Source: PCPOR2b sp965220385
GTDB lineage: Bacteria > Poribacteria > WGA-4E > PCPOR2b
Assembly: GCA_965220385.1 (NCBI GenBank)
Contig: OZ244825.1
Location: 1,116,001 to 1,180,000, forward strand
Reading direction: 5' to 3'
Length of the DNA stretch: 64,000 nucleotides
Shown piece after piece: positions 1-9,098 of this stretch. Under the pieces are notes generated by a model. It was not told the DNA's origin. It did not search any database and was given only the letters and a program-made list of their open reading frames with translations. The position numbers and the translations under genes were made by a program. Position 1 is the stretch's first letter; every line of letters starts with the position of its first letter.

Positions 1-514
1 GGGTCTGGAGGTAGACTTCTGCGCCACTACTTTTGGCTTTGACGGCAAAGGCACTTACCATACCGTGGGGGTCTACATAGCCGGAGTCCGGTTCGTGAGC
101 CACGTGACCGACGCCGTCCATATTTAAGCCCGGCAGCGCCTCGGCAGCGTCCGCCAATGAAACCTCCCAAGTCCGCACCCCCAACCGCTTGAGTTGTGCC
201 ATGTTGTCATTGAAAACGTCGCTTGCCTCCGGTGGAACCAAGAAATACCAACCGACGTTGTGGAGGACCTCTGCCCCATCAAACATTTCGGGAAACTGCT
301 GGAAGATCTCAAGACTTTTCCGAACAAGGCGGATACTGACTTCGTTGGAATAGTGCTGCCGCATGATCGCCGCCGAATCGCCCGTGGAACCGGCACAGAG
401 CAGTCCCTTCTCAAGGAGTACTACATTCCGCATCCCTTTAGCGGTGAGATGATACAGAAGGCTTGTGCCGATAGCACCTCCTCCGATGATGACTACATCG
501 GCTGTTTTTACCAT
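1..514 (-). CDS. FAD-dependent oxidoreductase (DAO family), 3' part cut by window edge
   Basis: The minus strand from the ATG at 514 is open to the left edge (171 codons visible). The N-terminus carries the Rossmann dinucleotide motif VVIIGGGAIGTSLLYHL followed by an acidic residue in LLEKG, the usual FAD-ADP binding signature of D-amino-acid-oxidase / glycine-oxidase / sarcosine-oxidase-beta relatives. The stretch STGDSAAIMRQHYSN fits the flavin-contact segment of that family. An AAGGAG Shine-Dalgarno lies 8 nt before the ATG. The gene follows a PhyH dioxygenase by 17 bp and a Gfo/Idh dehydrogenase further upstream, so it is probably the third gene of a catabolic operon that oxidises an amine, amino acid or sugar derivative. 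The substrate cannot be told from the visible part. Confidence 0.85.
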   Translation of the reverse strand, partial: MVKTADVVIIGGGAIGTSLLYHLTAKGMRNVVLLEKGLLCAGSTGDSAAIMRQHYSNEVSIRLVRKSLEIFQQFPEMFDGAEVLHNVGWYFLVPPEASDVFNDNMAQLKRLGVRTWEVSLADAAEALPGLNMDGVGHVAHEPDSGYVDPHGMVSAFAVKAKSSGAEVYLQT

Positions 515-531
515 TGATGTTTCTCCTTTTT

Positions 532-1296
532 TTACGCCTCCGGAGTTGGGTTGATGCCGTGCACCATCAGCCCATGTCCGGGAGAGATGTGGAGATCTTT
601 GAGACGCCGATCAGTGGCGGAGCAGTATTGGAATAAGGCGATGCGTCGTGGATGATCGGTTCGATTTAGATATGAACCGTGTGGGGTAAGATAGCTGAAG
701 AGAAGCACATCGCCGGCGTTCCCTTCGCACGGTGTCGCGTTTTCAATGGGATATTTCTGTGGAGAGAGATAAAGTCCATCGGGTTCGTGGGGCAACGGTC
801 CCTGTTTATGGACGCCCGGCATCACGCACAAACAACCGCTTTCCACTGTAGCATCTTCAAGGTAGATGACCGCAGCAATCATTGAGTCCTGTTCGTATGG
901 AAAGTAGTGATAATCTTGGTGCATCGGAAATGGGGAGCCCTTTTCGGGGGGCTTGATGTGCAGTTTTGTGTGGTGCAGCTGCACGTTTGGACCAATCAAA
1001 TCAGCGACAATCCCAGCCAACTGACGATTGACCAACATTCTGGTGAAAACCGCCGAATGGTATTGCATGTTATGGAGACCGAGCATCGATGTCTTGCCAA
1101 GTTCTTCTTTGGGAATCTGGGTTTCCTGCCATTTGCCTCGCCATGTGCCTTCGAGTTGGCGTCCACCCTGTTGAGCGCGGTCAAACATCGCGTCAGTTTC
1201 GCGCACACATTCCGCAATCTCTTCAGGTGTGAAAACCTGTTCGGCGAGCAGGTAGCCGTTGTCTTTGTAAAATTGGATCTGTTCGGGTGTCAGCAT
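532..1296 (-). CDS. Phytanoyl-CoA dioxygenase (PhyH) family protein
   Basis: A 254-residue Fe(II)/2-oxoglutarate oxygenase-like protein. The metal triad is visible as H126-x-D128 in FPMHQDYHYF and a distal H206 in TPHGSY, with R217/R218 (HPRRIA) positioned to bind 2-oxoglutarate. The N-terminal segment (EQIQFYKDNGYLLAEQVF) is the usual PhyH opening, where a helix leads into the first strand. The ATG at 1296 has a GGAGTG site 8 nt upstream. The gene lies between a Gfo/Idh dehydrogenase (51 bp upstream) and an FAD oxidoreductase (17 bp downstream) on the same strand, suggesting an operon. The family hydroxylates many small molecules; the substrate is unknown. Confidence 0.9.
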   Translation of the reverse strand: MLTPEQIQFYKDNGYLLAEQVFTPEEIAECVRETDAMFDRAQQGGRQLEGTWRGKWQETQIPKEELGKTSMLGLHNMQYHSAVFTRMLVNRQLAGIVADLIGPNVQLHHTKLHIKPPEKGSPFPMHQDYHYFPYEQDSMIAAVIYLEDATVESGCLCVMPGVHKQGPLPHEPDGLYLSPQKYPIENATPCEGNAGDVLLFSYLTPHGSYLNRTDHPRRIALFQYCSATDRRLKDLHISPGHGLMVHGINPTPEA

Positions 1297-1347
1297 AGGC
1301 TCACTCCAATTGTGCCATGTTGGTTGTTAACTGTTCTGGGGTGCTCT

Positions 1348-2343
1348 TCAGATCTGTTCCGACTCAATCATCAGTTCCAGCGGAGACTCCTCTGTTTCAA
1401 GGGGTAGGTAGATGGCACGGTGGAGCCGTGAGGATTCCATAATCGCCATGAGAACTTCCAGCGTCGTCCTGCCGCTCTCTCCATGCGCTCGGTGCGCGGG
1501 ACCGCCATCCAGCCATGCCACTAGTTCCTCTATCTCCGCCTGTTTGGGATTGACCGATTCAAGGGATATATCAAGTTCACCGTTTTTGGTGATGACCTGT
1601 AGCTGTCGATCTCCCGGTGCATTCACGCTGATAAGCCCTGCGGTGCCACAAAGTTGGAAGGCATAGCCGCTTGGCGCAAGCTCCCCCTGTGCGAGTATGG
1701 CATAAACACCGTTTTCAAATCTCCAATGCCCAATAGCGTTATGCTCCACGCGATGTCCAAAATTAACCTTATCCGACGGACGGTCAATCTGTCCCATGAC
1801 CCATCTGATCGGAGAATCGTCGGCAAAATAACGGATTAGATCAACGACGTGTGTGCCGTTGGTGAGAAGGTCGCTGCTGCAGTGGCCGAAGATTGAGTGT
1901 AGTTCACCGATAGCGTTGCCTTTGAGGAGTTCTATTGTGTTGACTGTTTGTGCATCGAAGCGGTGTTGGTGCCCGATCACCAGCTTGGTTCCAGCCTCTT
2001 CACACGCCTCCAACATCCTATCCGCTTCCCCCAAATTAAGTGCCATCGGTTTCTCACAGAGTATAGCTTGCACACCGCTCTCCGCAGCAGCGACAGTCAT
2101 CTCGCAGTGAAGCGGGGGCCAGGTACAGATGCTGATAATATCCAATTCTTCATTCGCAAGCATCTCGCGGTAATTTTCGTAAAGACTTGCTATGCCGTAG
2201 GTCTCGTCAAATGTTAACCGATGTTCTGGATCTGATTCCGCGGCTGACACAAGCTCGGTAGACTCTATTGCTGTGTAGGCACTAGCATGTCTCGTCGCGA
2301 CTCTGCCACAACCGATGATGCCAGCCCTATAATGCTTTGACAT
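1348..2343 (-). CDS. Gfo/Idh/MocA family NAD(P)-dependent oxidoreductase
   Basis: A 331-residue protein with an N-terminal Rossmann motif (AGIIGCGRVATRH) and the family's EKP signature in CEKPMALN near residue 94, whose lysine is the usual catalytic residue. The C-terminal alpha/beta domain (VVDLIRYF... VEHNAIGHWRF) is typical of inositol, glucose-fructose or trihydroxybenzoate-type dehydrogenases. I chose the ATG at 2343 (MSKHYRAG) over one 18 nt upstream because it aligns with the usual family start. It is the first gene of a likely operon with a PhyH and an FAD oxidoreductase. The probable substrate is a sugar or cyclitol, but nothing in the sequence fixes which. Confidence 0.88.
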   Translation of the reverse strand: MSKHYRAGIIGCGRVATRHASAYTAIESTELVSAAESDPEHRLTFDETYGIASLYENYREMLANEELDIISICTWPPLHCEMTVAAAESGVQAILCEKPMALNLGEADRMLEACEEAGTKLVIGHQHRFDAQTVNTIELLKGNAIGELHSIFGHCSSDLLTNGTHVVDLIRYFADDSPIRWVMGQIDRPSDKVNFGHRVEHNAIGHWRFENGVYAILAQGELAPSGYAFQLCGTAGLISVNAPGDRQLQVITKNGELDISLESVNPKQAEIEELVAWLDGGPAHRAHGESGRTTLEVLMAIMESSRLHRAIYLPLETEESPLELMIESEQI

Positions 2344-2458
2344 CGAGCCTTGCCTCCACAAATCTAAATGAACCTATGAAACTGTTAATCAACAATATCC
2401 TCATAACGACGTATCTCCAGAATAACGGAGGTTGATGGTGTCTGCCCTGTCGGATCAA

Positions 2459-4336
2459 TTACCGCCGCTTAAACCGGCTCTCCAACTCATTTCGGTGCAT
2501 CTCCACAATGATGGGACGGGCGTGTGGGCAGTTGAACGGCAATTTTGCCTGAGATAGATCTTTGATTAGGTTAACCATCTCCTCCATCGTCAGCACATCC
2601 CCGGCTTTCACCGCGGACTTGCACGCGAGCGTGATCAGTGCCTTGTCTTGGACCTCAAGATATTCTATCGTTGGTGTTACGGCACTCCCAACTCCATCCA
2701 GCAGATCTGTGACTGTGACGTTGACGAGGCTTGTCGGTAACGTTGCCGGAATAGAGCGGACAAGGATGGTTTTTCCACCGAATCTCTCTACGTCAAACCC
2801 CAGTTTTCCAAACAATTCGCTATGGTCATCAAGTACTGCCAGTTGTTGGGGCGTTGCCTCGATGGTGACCGGTAGCAACAAGCCCTGCACGGGAATGCCG
2901 TCCGTCTTTAGCTGTTCGACGTAACGTTCGTATAATACACGCTCCGCTGCAACATGTTGATCAATCAGAAACACCCGATCTCCGCCTTCTGCAACGATAT
3001 ATGTATTAAACAGATTGGTTTTCAGTTGAACGCCTTCAAAGTCGAGAAGTTCTAGTTCCGTTCCCTCAGGAATTGGGTGTTGTGGTAAGTGCACCGATTC
3101 GGCCTGAGGGGGTGTTTGCTGCGAGGCAACTTCTTCTGACGGTTGTGGTGCCGTGGAAGACACCGAGGGGGAGTCCGGCTGCGCAAGTTCACGGTGCCCA
3201 CCAGGGAAAATCGAGCTGCGAGGAGCCGGACTATCCACCTCAATCTGCGCTCGCCGGGTTGGGACGTTTGAGGGAACATCTCTGTCTATAGAAATCGAAT
3301 CATATGTTGATTCAGCTGTTCCCTCTTTCCCTTCCATCTTGGGGATGTATTTGTTCTTATAGATACCACTATTTAGCAGCCGTACCACTCCACTGTAGAG
3401 GCTCCGTTCATTCTGGAACCGCACCTCAATCTTGGCTGGATGAACATTGACATCAACATGCTGGCCGTTCATTGTCAAGAATAGGAACGCAACGGGATAC
3501 CGATCCTTCGGCACCATAGATCGCATCGCTTCACTAAGTGCTGCACCGAGAACCTTGCTCCGAATAGGTCTCCGGTTTAAGAAAAAGAGTTGATAGTTAC
3601 GATTTGACTTCGTGAAATCTGGTTTCCCCACAAAGCAGTGAAGATGTAGGTGCGGCAAGTCAGCATCGAACTCGATGAGATTTTCGGCAAACTCTTTTCC
3701 GTACAGTAAGCGGATCCGCTCGATATAGGATTCGCACACTCTGACATCAATTAGAGAGCGCCCGTTGTGTGACAGAGAAAACTGCGTTTGCGGATTGGCG
3801 AGTGCTGCCCACGTCACCTGATTTGTGATGTGACTCAGCTCCGTCACATCACTCTTGAGGAATTTCAGTCGTGCTGGCACATTATAAAAAAGGTTGTTAA
3901 CCGTGAGATGTGTCCCCGGCGAGCAACCGCTTGCCCCCACGGGACGAACCACGCCACCTTCGACCGTAAGTTTTGTGCCTTCCACCGCATCGGGGGTTCG
4001 CGTTAGCAGCTCAAAATGAGATACTGATGCAATGCTTGGGAGTGCCTCCCCTCGAAATCCAAACGTTTGGATGGTTTCCAAGTCTTCAACTGTGCTGATT
4101 TTACTGGTAGCATGTCGTTCTATTGCGATGAGGGCGTCCTCACGGCTCATGCCAGCACCGTTATCTGAGACCGAGATCAATCGCTTCCCGCCCGCCCGGA
4201 TGTCGACAGTGATCTTCGTGCTGCCCGCGTCGATCGCGTTTTCGACCAGTTCTTTGACAACAGATGCCGGTCGTTCAACAACCTCTCCGGCGGCAATCTT
4301 GTTGGAGATGTCGGGCGGTAAGATCTTGATTGGCAT
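2459..4336 (-). CDS. mutL: DNA mismatch repair protein MutL
   Basis: A 625-residue MutL. The N-terminal GHKL ATPase motifs are present in order: ENAIDAGS, DNGAGM and GFRGEAL. After a low-complexity Pro/Ser/Gln linker (roughly residues 340-420), the C-terminal dimerisation domain carries DQHVAAERVLYE, matching the DQHA-x2-E-x4-E metal-binding nickase motif with A changed to V, and CPHARP in place of the usual CPHGRP. This points to an endonuclease-type MutL, as in lineages lacking MutH-directed strand choice. Start: the ATG at 4336 has AGGAG 6 nt upstream; the in-frame TTG at 4342 would leave no spacing. No mutS is adjacent. It lies directly downstream of the sel cassette on the same strand. 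Confidence 0.97.
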   Translation of the reverse strand: MPIKILPPDISNKIAAGEVVERPASVVKELVENAIDAGSTKITVDIRAGGKRLISVSDNGAGMSREDALIAIERHATSKISTVEDLETIQTFGFRGEALPSIASVSHFELLTRTPDAVEGTKLTVEGGVVRPVGASGCSPGTHLTVNNLFYNVPARLKFLKSDVTELSHITNQVTWAALANPQTQFSLSHNGRSLIDVRVCESYIERIRLLYGKEFAENLIEFDADLPHLHLHCFVGKPDFTKSNRNYQLFFLNRRPIRSKVLGAALSEAMRSMVPKDRYPVAFLFLTMNGQHVDVNVHPAKIEVRFQNERSLYSGVVRLLNSGIYKNKYIPKMEGKEGTAESTYDSISIDRDVPSNVPTRRAQIEVDSPAPRSSIFPGGHRELAQPDSPSVSSTAPQPSEEVASQQTPPQAESVHLPQHPIPEGTELELLDFEGVQLKTNLFNTYIVAEGGDRVFLIDQHVAAERVLYERYVEQLKTDGIPVQGLLLPVTIEATPQQLAVLDDHSELFGKLGFDVERFGGKTILVRSIPATLPTSLVNVTVTDLLDGVGSAVTPTIEYLEVQDKALITLACKSAVKAGDVLTMEEMVNLIKDLSQAKLPFNCPHARPIIVEMHRNELESRFKRR

Positions 4337-4498
4337 AGTCAACTCCTGATAAATGAAATGTGAGGCATAAACCGCATATTGTCCAAACTTCCAAATGACT
4401 CTGATCGTCGCGAAGTTTCAAAAGTTTCCCTGATAAAGCGAATTTAGGGGTTAACTGTGTTTTTGAAATGCCTAAATGATTCTAAGATCTGCGATAAA

Positions 4499-4592
4499 TG
4501 GCGGGAGAGGGTGGGAGTCGAACCCACCTACCCACTTGCATGGGCAAGCTGGTTTTGAAGACCAGTAGAGCCACCGGACCCTATCCCCTCCC
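4499..4592 (-). tRNA. selC: tRNA-Sec (anticodon UCA), selC
   Basis: On the minus strand 4592 to 4502 folds as a selenocysteine tRNA. It has an 8-bp acceptor stem (GGGAGGGG with CCTCTCCC, one G-U), a long extra arm, a T loop reading GGTTCGACTCC, and an anticodon loop CTTCAAA giving UCA. The CCA end is encoded (4499-4501). At 91 nt plus CCA it is much longer than canonical tRNAs and close to the bacterial SelC length. It sits 36 bp after the end of selB and is transcribed in the same direction, which supports the assignment. Confidence 0.96.
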
Positions 4593-4628
4593 ACAGAACA
4601 ACCCGCGTTAGAAACCTCATCTCGCGGA

Positions 4629-6551
4629 TTACGCCTTACGCTGTGAAAACCGTAACCGTCGGTGATTGCCCTCACGAATCGTCAGCCCCTGACCGTCGCA
4701 ATATTCGAGAAACGGCACGGCGTATTTCCGGCTGGTTTGCGCCAGTTCGCGGAACTCAGCAACAGTTATTATATCATTTTTCTCAAGGTAATTAGTAAGC
4801 GAAGTCACGATTGTGTCGAACATTCGGGTATGTATAAAAAGGTCATCTGCAACTCTTATGAAGCGTCCGAGGTTCATAAGTGCATAAAAGGTTTCTTCAA
4901 CCGACCGTGATGGATAGTCGGACAGTTGAGTGGTTAACTCGCTCAGCGACGGGGTGTTTATGCCAGCGTCAAGGAAGATATCTTCAACTTTTTCCTTGAT
5001 ATCTTCTTCTTCCGCAGAAAACTGGATTTGATGCGATGACAGACGCAGCAGGTTTCCATCGGTAACAATCTCTTTTTGACGGATCAGTTGATCAACAATC
5101 TTCTCGAAACCGATTTCGTCCAGTCTCAGCTGGAGACGAAGTTGTGAACTGTTCTGACCCGGCGCAAGTGGTTCTGCTTCATGGAAGGTCGCTAAGGTGT
5201 CCGTCAGATCTGCTTGTGCCTGTTGTGCCCGATCCGTTGCAGAAATAAGAGGCGTACTTCCTTGCCATCGCAGGATCTCTTGACGATCCTCAAGGTCCTT
5301 TAAGCACCCTCGAAAGACTGCGTCGGGGTAAGGAAGGTAGTAGCGAAGAAATTCCTCTGGTACGCAAAGATCACTGCTCTGTGCCAGTACCAATCGCACA
5401 ACGTCGGTGTCATCTGCACCTTCCCAAGCTGTTAGGGTTTCCAGCGTTTCTTCCGTGAATCGTTTGTGACGTGGAGCGAATGGGTTAATCACCCGTCCAC
5501 CACCAACCGTATATTGAGCCGAGAAATCGCGCACGATAAAACGATCGCCTTTAAAGGTCAAGATCGGTTTCTCAAGCCTTAACTGGAGCTGAGTCGAGTC
5601 TCCCGGTAGGACAGCCTCCTCCATCAACAGAATCGCACGGCAAAATGTCTCGCTCGTACCAAGATAAAACCGCATCCGCGTCCAGTGCTCAAGCATTCTT
5701 GGGAAGGACGACAGTAGGTCAAGTGACACGTCAATATTATCTGTCACCGCTGAAAACCCGCTTGGGCAAAGCACATTCCCGCGCTCGATTTCGTCTTGGG
5801 TGATTCCTGACAGATTCAACGCTGTTCGCTGACCCGCCTGTGCATTTTCAGCCTGTTCGCTATGAACTTGGACACCGCGGACACGCGCCTCCCGTCCTTG
5901 CGGTAGCATAACCAGTCGTTGTTCCCGTTGGATCGCACCGCCCATCAGCGTCCCCGTTACTACAGCTCCAAACCCGGTCATCGAAAAGACACGATCCACA
6001 TACAGACGTGGGATGCCGTTATGCCATTCCGTTTGTGTCTCGGTGTTAACACAAGTCGCTATTGTACGTTTCAGTTCGTCTATCCCTTCCCCTGTCAGCG
6101 CGGAGACGTGAACAGTGGGCGAACCTTCAAGGGTTGTTCCAGCCAGCATCTCCTGAGACATTTCTGCTGATTCTGCTAGCTGATCCGGTGTCACCAAGTC
6201 TGCCTTTGTCATTACGAGGATACCAGCCGAAATGCCGAGAAGATCGAGGATTTCCAAATGCTCCAGCGTCTGTTCCTGTACACCTTCCTTTGCATCAACG
6301 ACAAGCAGCACCATATCCATCCCATACGCACCGGATAGCATATTACGGATAAACCGTTCATGGCCCGGAACATCCACAATTCCGGCCCGCGAACCATCCG
6401 GCAGATCGAAGTATGCAAATCCCAACTCAATTGACAGACCGCGCTCCTTCTCCTCCTTGAGCCGATCCGTTTCGATGCCGGTAAGGGCGTGTATCAGTGC
6501 AGATTTGCCGTGATCAACGTGTCCCGCGGTGCCGATGATAACGTGTCGCAT
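4629..6551 (-). CDS. selB: Selenocysteine-specific elongation factor SelB
   Basis: A 640-residue GTPase that delivers Sec-tRNA to UGA codons marked by a SECIS element. The N-terminus has the P-loop GTAGHVDHGKSALI (residues 7-20), the switch region DVPGHERFIRNM and the TKAD guanine-specificity motif. Translation-factor beta-barrel domains follow, and the C-terminal ~270 residues look like the winged-helix modules that bind SECIS (for example the EIGFEKIVDQLIRQKEIV region and the terminal YLEKNDIITVAEFRELAQTS). The length is normal for bacterial SelB. It starts 15 bp after selA ends and is followed by the tRNA-Sec gene, making a selA-selB-selC cassette. Confidence 0.97.
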   Translation of the reverse strand: MRHVIIGTAGHVDHGKSALIHALTGIETDRLKEEKERGLSIELGFAYFDLPDGSRAGIVDVPGHERFIRNMLSGAYGMDMVLLVVDAKEGVQEQTLEHLEILDLLGISAGILVMTKADLVTPDQLAESAEMSQEMLAGTTLEGSPTVHVSALTGEGIDELKRTIATCVNTETQTEWHNGIPRLYVDRVFSMTGFGAVVTGTLMGGAIQREQRLVMLPQGREARVRGVQVHSEQAENAQAGQRTALNLSGITQDEIERGNVLCPSGFSAVTDNIDVSLDLLSSFPRMLEHWTRMRFYLGTSETFCRAILLMEEAVLPGDSTQLQLRLEKPILTFKGDRFIVRDFSAQYTVGGGRVINPFAPRHKRFTEETLETLTAWEGADDTDVVRLVLAQSSDLCVPEEFLRYYLPYPDAVFRGCLKDLEDRQEILRWQGSTPLISATDRAQQAQADLTDTLATFHEAEPLAPGQNSSQLRLQLRLDEIGFEKIVDQLIRQKEIVTDGNLLRLSSHQIQFSAEEEDIKEKVEDIFLDAGINTPSLSELTTQLSDYPSRSVEETFYALMNLGRFIRVADDLFIHTRMFDTIVTSLTNYLEKNDIITVAEFRELAQTSRKYAVPFLEYCDGQGLTIREGNHRRLRFSQRKA

Positions 6552-6566
6552 AACAGCCTGTCCTGT

Positions 6567-8015
6567 CTAAGTCGTGCGCTCCGATTCTGCTTGGATTGTC
6601 GCTATCACACCCCTCGCTGCTTCAATAATCCACTCCAACTCTTGACTAAACACAGTCCGAACGTCAAAACGGAGTTGATCCTCCTGCACACGCCCAATCA
6701 CAGGGCGCGGTTGGGATCGAAAATGCGTGGCGAGGGCCTCTGCAGAAATCTGCGAGGCGCATAAGCTGACGGCGACGCTTGATAAAGTGTCGACCGGAAG
6801 CGAGCCGCTGCCAATCTGCGCTATACTCTCTTCAACCGTTACTTGGACTGCATCACCGAACACTTCGCGTAGATAGTTGGCGAGTCTTGCCGCCACTTCA
6901 CGAAGTTCGGTGACCGATCGAGTATAACGCTGGAGCATCGGTAGCTTTTCGGGCAATTCCCTTTCGTTCAGGTAGAGCCTCAAGGTAGCCTCGAGCGCAG
7001 CAATGGTGAGTTTTCCAACGCGCAACGCTCGCATCAATGGATTCCTGCGGATGTCTTCAATTGCGTCCTGTCGCCCCACAATAATTCCGGCTTGCGATCC
7101 TCCAAGCAGCTTATCACCGCTGAACGTAACGACATCGACACCCGCACTTATCCGTTCACGCACCACCGGTTCATAGGGCAAACCGTAACGGGTCAGATCA
7201 AGCAACGAGCCGCTACCGAGATCCTCCATCGTTTGTATGCCGTGCTGATGTCCAAGTTCTGTCAGTTCTTCCATTTCGGGGCTTGATGCGAATCCGACAA
7301 CCTTGTAATTACTCGGATGTACCTTGAGCAACAATGCCGTATTTTCGTTGATCGCGCTCTCGTAGTCCCGAAGGTGTGTGCGGTTTGTTGTCCCTACCTC
7401 CCGTAAGATTGCTCCGCTCGCCTCCATCACGTCGGGAATACGAAATGCCCCGCCAATCTCAATCAGTTCGCCGCGGGATACGATCACCTCTCTGCCACGC
7501 GCAAGCGTATTCAACGCGAGCAATACCGCCGCTGCATTATTGTTCACTATTGTCGAGGCTTCACACCCTGTCAACCGCTGGAGCAGCGGTTCCGTTAGCC
7601 GATCGCGGTGTCCACGCGCACCTGTGTCGAGATCATACTCCAGATTCACATAGTTAGCCGCAGCTTGGGAAAGGCTTTCAGATGTCGAATCACTAAGAAG
7701 TGACCTGCCGAGGTTGGTGTGCGTGATTGTGCCGGTGGCGTTCACAATCGGACGAAGCGCGGGAGCGGTGAGGGATTCTAGTTCGACTCGGACCAGTGAT
7801 GCATACGCCGAATCATCCGGAATTTCCGGAATTTCCACGTTGTTAAGGATTTGCCACCGAACCTCCGCGGTAACTGTGCGTAACCCCTCCGTTACAAGAT
7901 CCCGCGAATACTGCTCCTGCATACCGAGGAATGGTTCACGAGAAAGCAGCTGTTCTATGGCGGGGATATTACGTAATGCCTCACCCTGTTCTGAGGTTAG
8001 TTTTTTTGCCGACAT
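6567..8015 (-). CDS. selA: L-seryl-tRNA(Sec) selenium transferase SelA
   Basis: A 482-residue PLP enzyme that converts Ser-tRNA(Sec) to Sec-tRNA(Sec) using selenophosphate. Recognisable features are the substrate-domain segment NATGTITHTNLGRSLL, the NNNAAAVLLALNTLARGREV strand-helix, and the PLP-lysine motif TFSGDKLLGGSQAGII near residue 300. The N-terminal ~70 residues (IPAIEQLLSREPF) match the tRNA-binding helical domain of SelA. The length is close to that of E. coli SelA (463 residues). It is the first gene of the selA-selB-selC cassette. The selenophosphate synthetase gene selD, which is also required, is not in the window. Confidence 0.97.
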   Translation of the reverse strand: MSAKKLTSEQGEALRNIPAIEQLLSREPFLGMQEQYSRDLVTEGLRTVTAEVRWQILNNVEIPEIPDDSAYASLVRVELESLTAPALRPIVNATGTITHTNLGRSLLSDSTSESLSQAAANYVNLEYDLDTGARGHRDRLTEPLLQRLTGCEASTIVNNNAAAVLLALNTLARGREVIVSRGELIEIGGAFRIPDVMEASGAILREVGTTNRTHLRDYESAINENTALLLKVHPSNYKVVGFASSPEMEELTELGHQHGIQTMEDLGSGSLLDLTRYGLPYEPVVRERISAGVDVVTFSGDKLLGGSQAGIIVGRQDAIEDIRRNPLMRALRVGKLTIAALEATLRLYLNERELPEKLPMLQRYTRSVTELREVAARLANYLREVFGDAVQVTVEESIAQIGSGSLPVDTLSSVAVSLCASQISAEALATHFRSQPRPVIGRVQEDQLRFDVRTVFSQELEWIIEAARGVIATIQAESERTT

Positions 8016-8093
8016 TGCTTTTTTCTATTCCAACATAATTTGCTAATCTGTGGACACCTGACACCGCCGTAGGTCAGGCATCTTGCCCAGCAC

Positions 8094-9086
8094 TTATTCA
8101 AACTGGTTGATTACCTTTACTGGCTTCCCTGTCTCCGCGGATTCTACGCCTGCGACTAAACCCGAAACCGTTTTTGCCCCTTCCCGCACATCAATCGATG
8201 GTTGGGTTCCATTAATCACACAGTCAACGAAATGAAAAACTATCTCCTGAATTGCATTGCCATCCTCTGCGACGATGTCTTCTGTGCTACCATCGCTACG
8301 GTGGATGCGGTTTTTCCAGATAGTCCCTTCCGTTCCGTAGATGGAGAGAAATCCTTCACCCATCCCTCGACCTCTGCATCCGCTGGTAACGAGAACTTTG
8401 CCGATACAACCGTTTTCAAACTGAAAAGTCAAGATATAACAGTCATCAAGCGGAAACTCCTGAGTCGCATACCCATTGGAATAGGCGTGGACTTCGGTAA
8501 CATCACTGCCGACCGTCCACCGAAGAAGATCGAAGGGGTGGCAGCCACCACCGATCAGAATGTTCTGTGCAGTCTGCGGATGAGACCGCCAAGTTACCGG
8601 ATTGTAGAGAGAGCGCATATCGTGGATGTAACTGCCTTCGACGAAAAAGGCACGTCCGATCCTCTCAGTGTCATAAATCCCCTTGATCCGTTTGTAAGTA
8701 GGTTCAAACCGCATGAACTGACTCACCATAAACGTGAGTCCGGTGTCGTCCACTGCTTGCACCAGTTTACGGCAGCTTTCTGTATCGATCGCCATCGGTT
8801 TCTCGCATAGGACATGTTTTCCTGCCCGAAGTGCTGCGATAGCGTGTTCAGCGTGAAAGAGATCTGGCGTGCAAACCAAGACAATCTGGATGTCCTGATC
8901 GTCTAACAGCTGCTGGTAACTGGTCGTCGCAAACCGCATCTGACCTTGGCGACATAAATCATGGGCGGTCTTTTCGTCGTCGTCAGCAACGCCGACTAAT
9001 TCGGCATCAGGGCAAGCGGAGAACGCACTGATATATCCAGATACGTGGACATCGCTGCCGACCACGCCAACGCCTACTCTGTCCAT
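8094..9086 (-). CDS. Gfo/Idh/MocA family oxidoreductase
   Basis: A 330-residue NAD(P)-dependent dehydrogenase-like protein. The N-terminal Rossmann segment is GVGVVGSDVHVSGYISAF, where the usual GxGxxG is loosened (GSDVHVSG). The catalytic-lysine motif appears as CEKPMAIDT near residue 95, and a metal-free substrate-site histidine/aspartate pair may be in GGGCHPFDLLRWTVG. It lies 12 bp after a 2-hydroxyacid dehydrogenase on the same strand, so both probably act on related oxo/hydroxy acids or sugars. The weakened dinucleotide motif is worth noting but is seen in some family members. The substrate is unknown. Confidence 0.85.
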   Translation of the reverse strand: MDRVGVGVVGSDVHVSGYISAFSACPDAELVGVADDDEKTAHDLCRQGQMRFATTSYQQLLDDQDIQIVLVCTPDLFHAEHAIAALRAGKHVLCEKPMAIDTESCRKLVQAVDDTGLTFMVSQFMRFEPTYKRIKGIYDTERIGRAFFVEGSYIHDMRSLYNPVTWRSHPQTAQNILIGGGCHPFDLLRWTVGSDVTEVHAYSNGYATQEFPLDDCYILTFQFENGCIGKVLVTSGCRGRGMGEGFLSIYGTEGTIWKNRIHRSDGSTEDIVAEDGNAIQEIVFHFVDCVINGTQPSIDVREGAKTVSGLVAGVESAETGKPVKVINQFE

Positions 9087-9098
9087 CTGAAAATCCTC

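Noticed and set aside
8202..8810. 202-codon plus-strand frame
   Set aside because: It lies wholly inside, and antisense to, a clear Gfo/Idh gene with family motifs.
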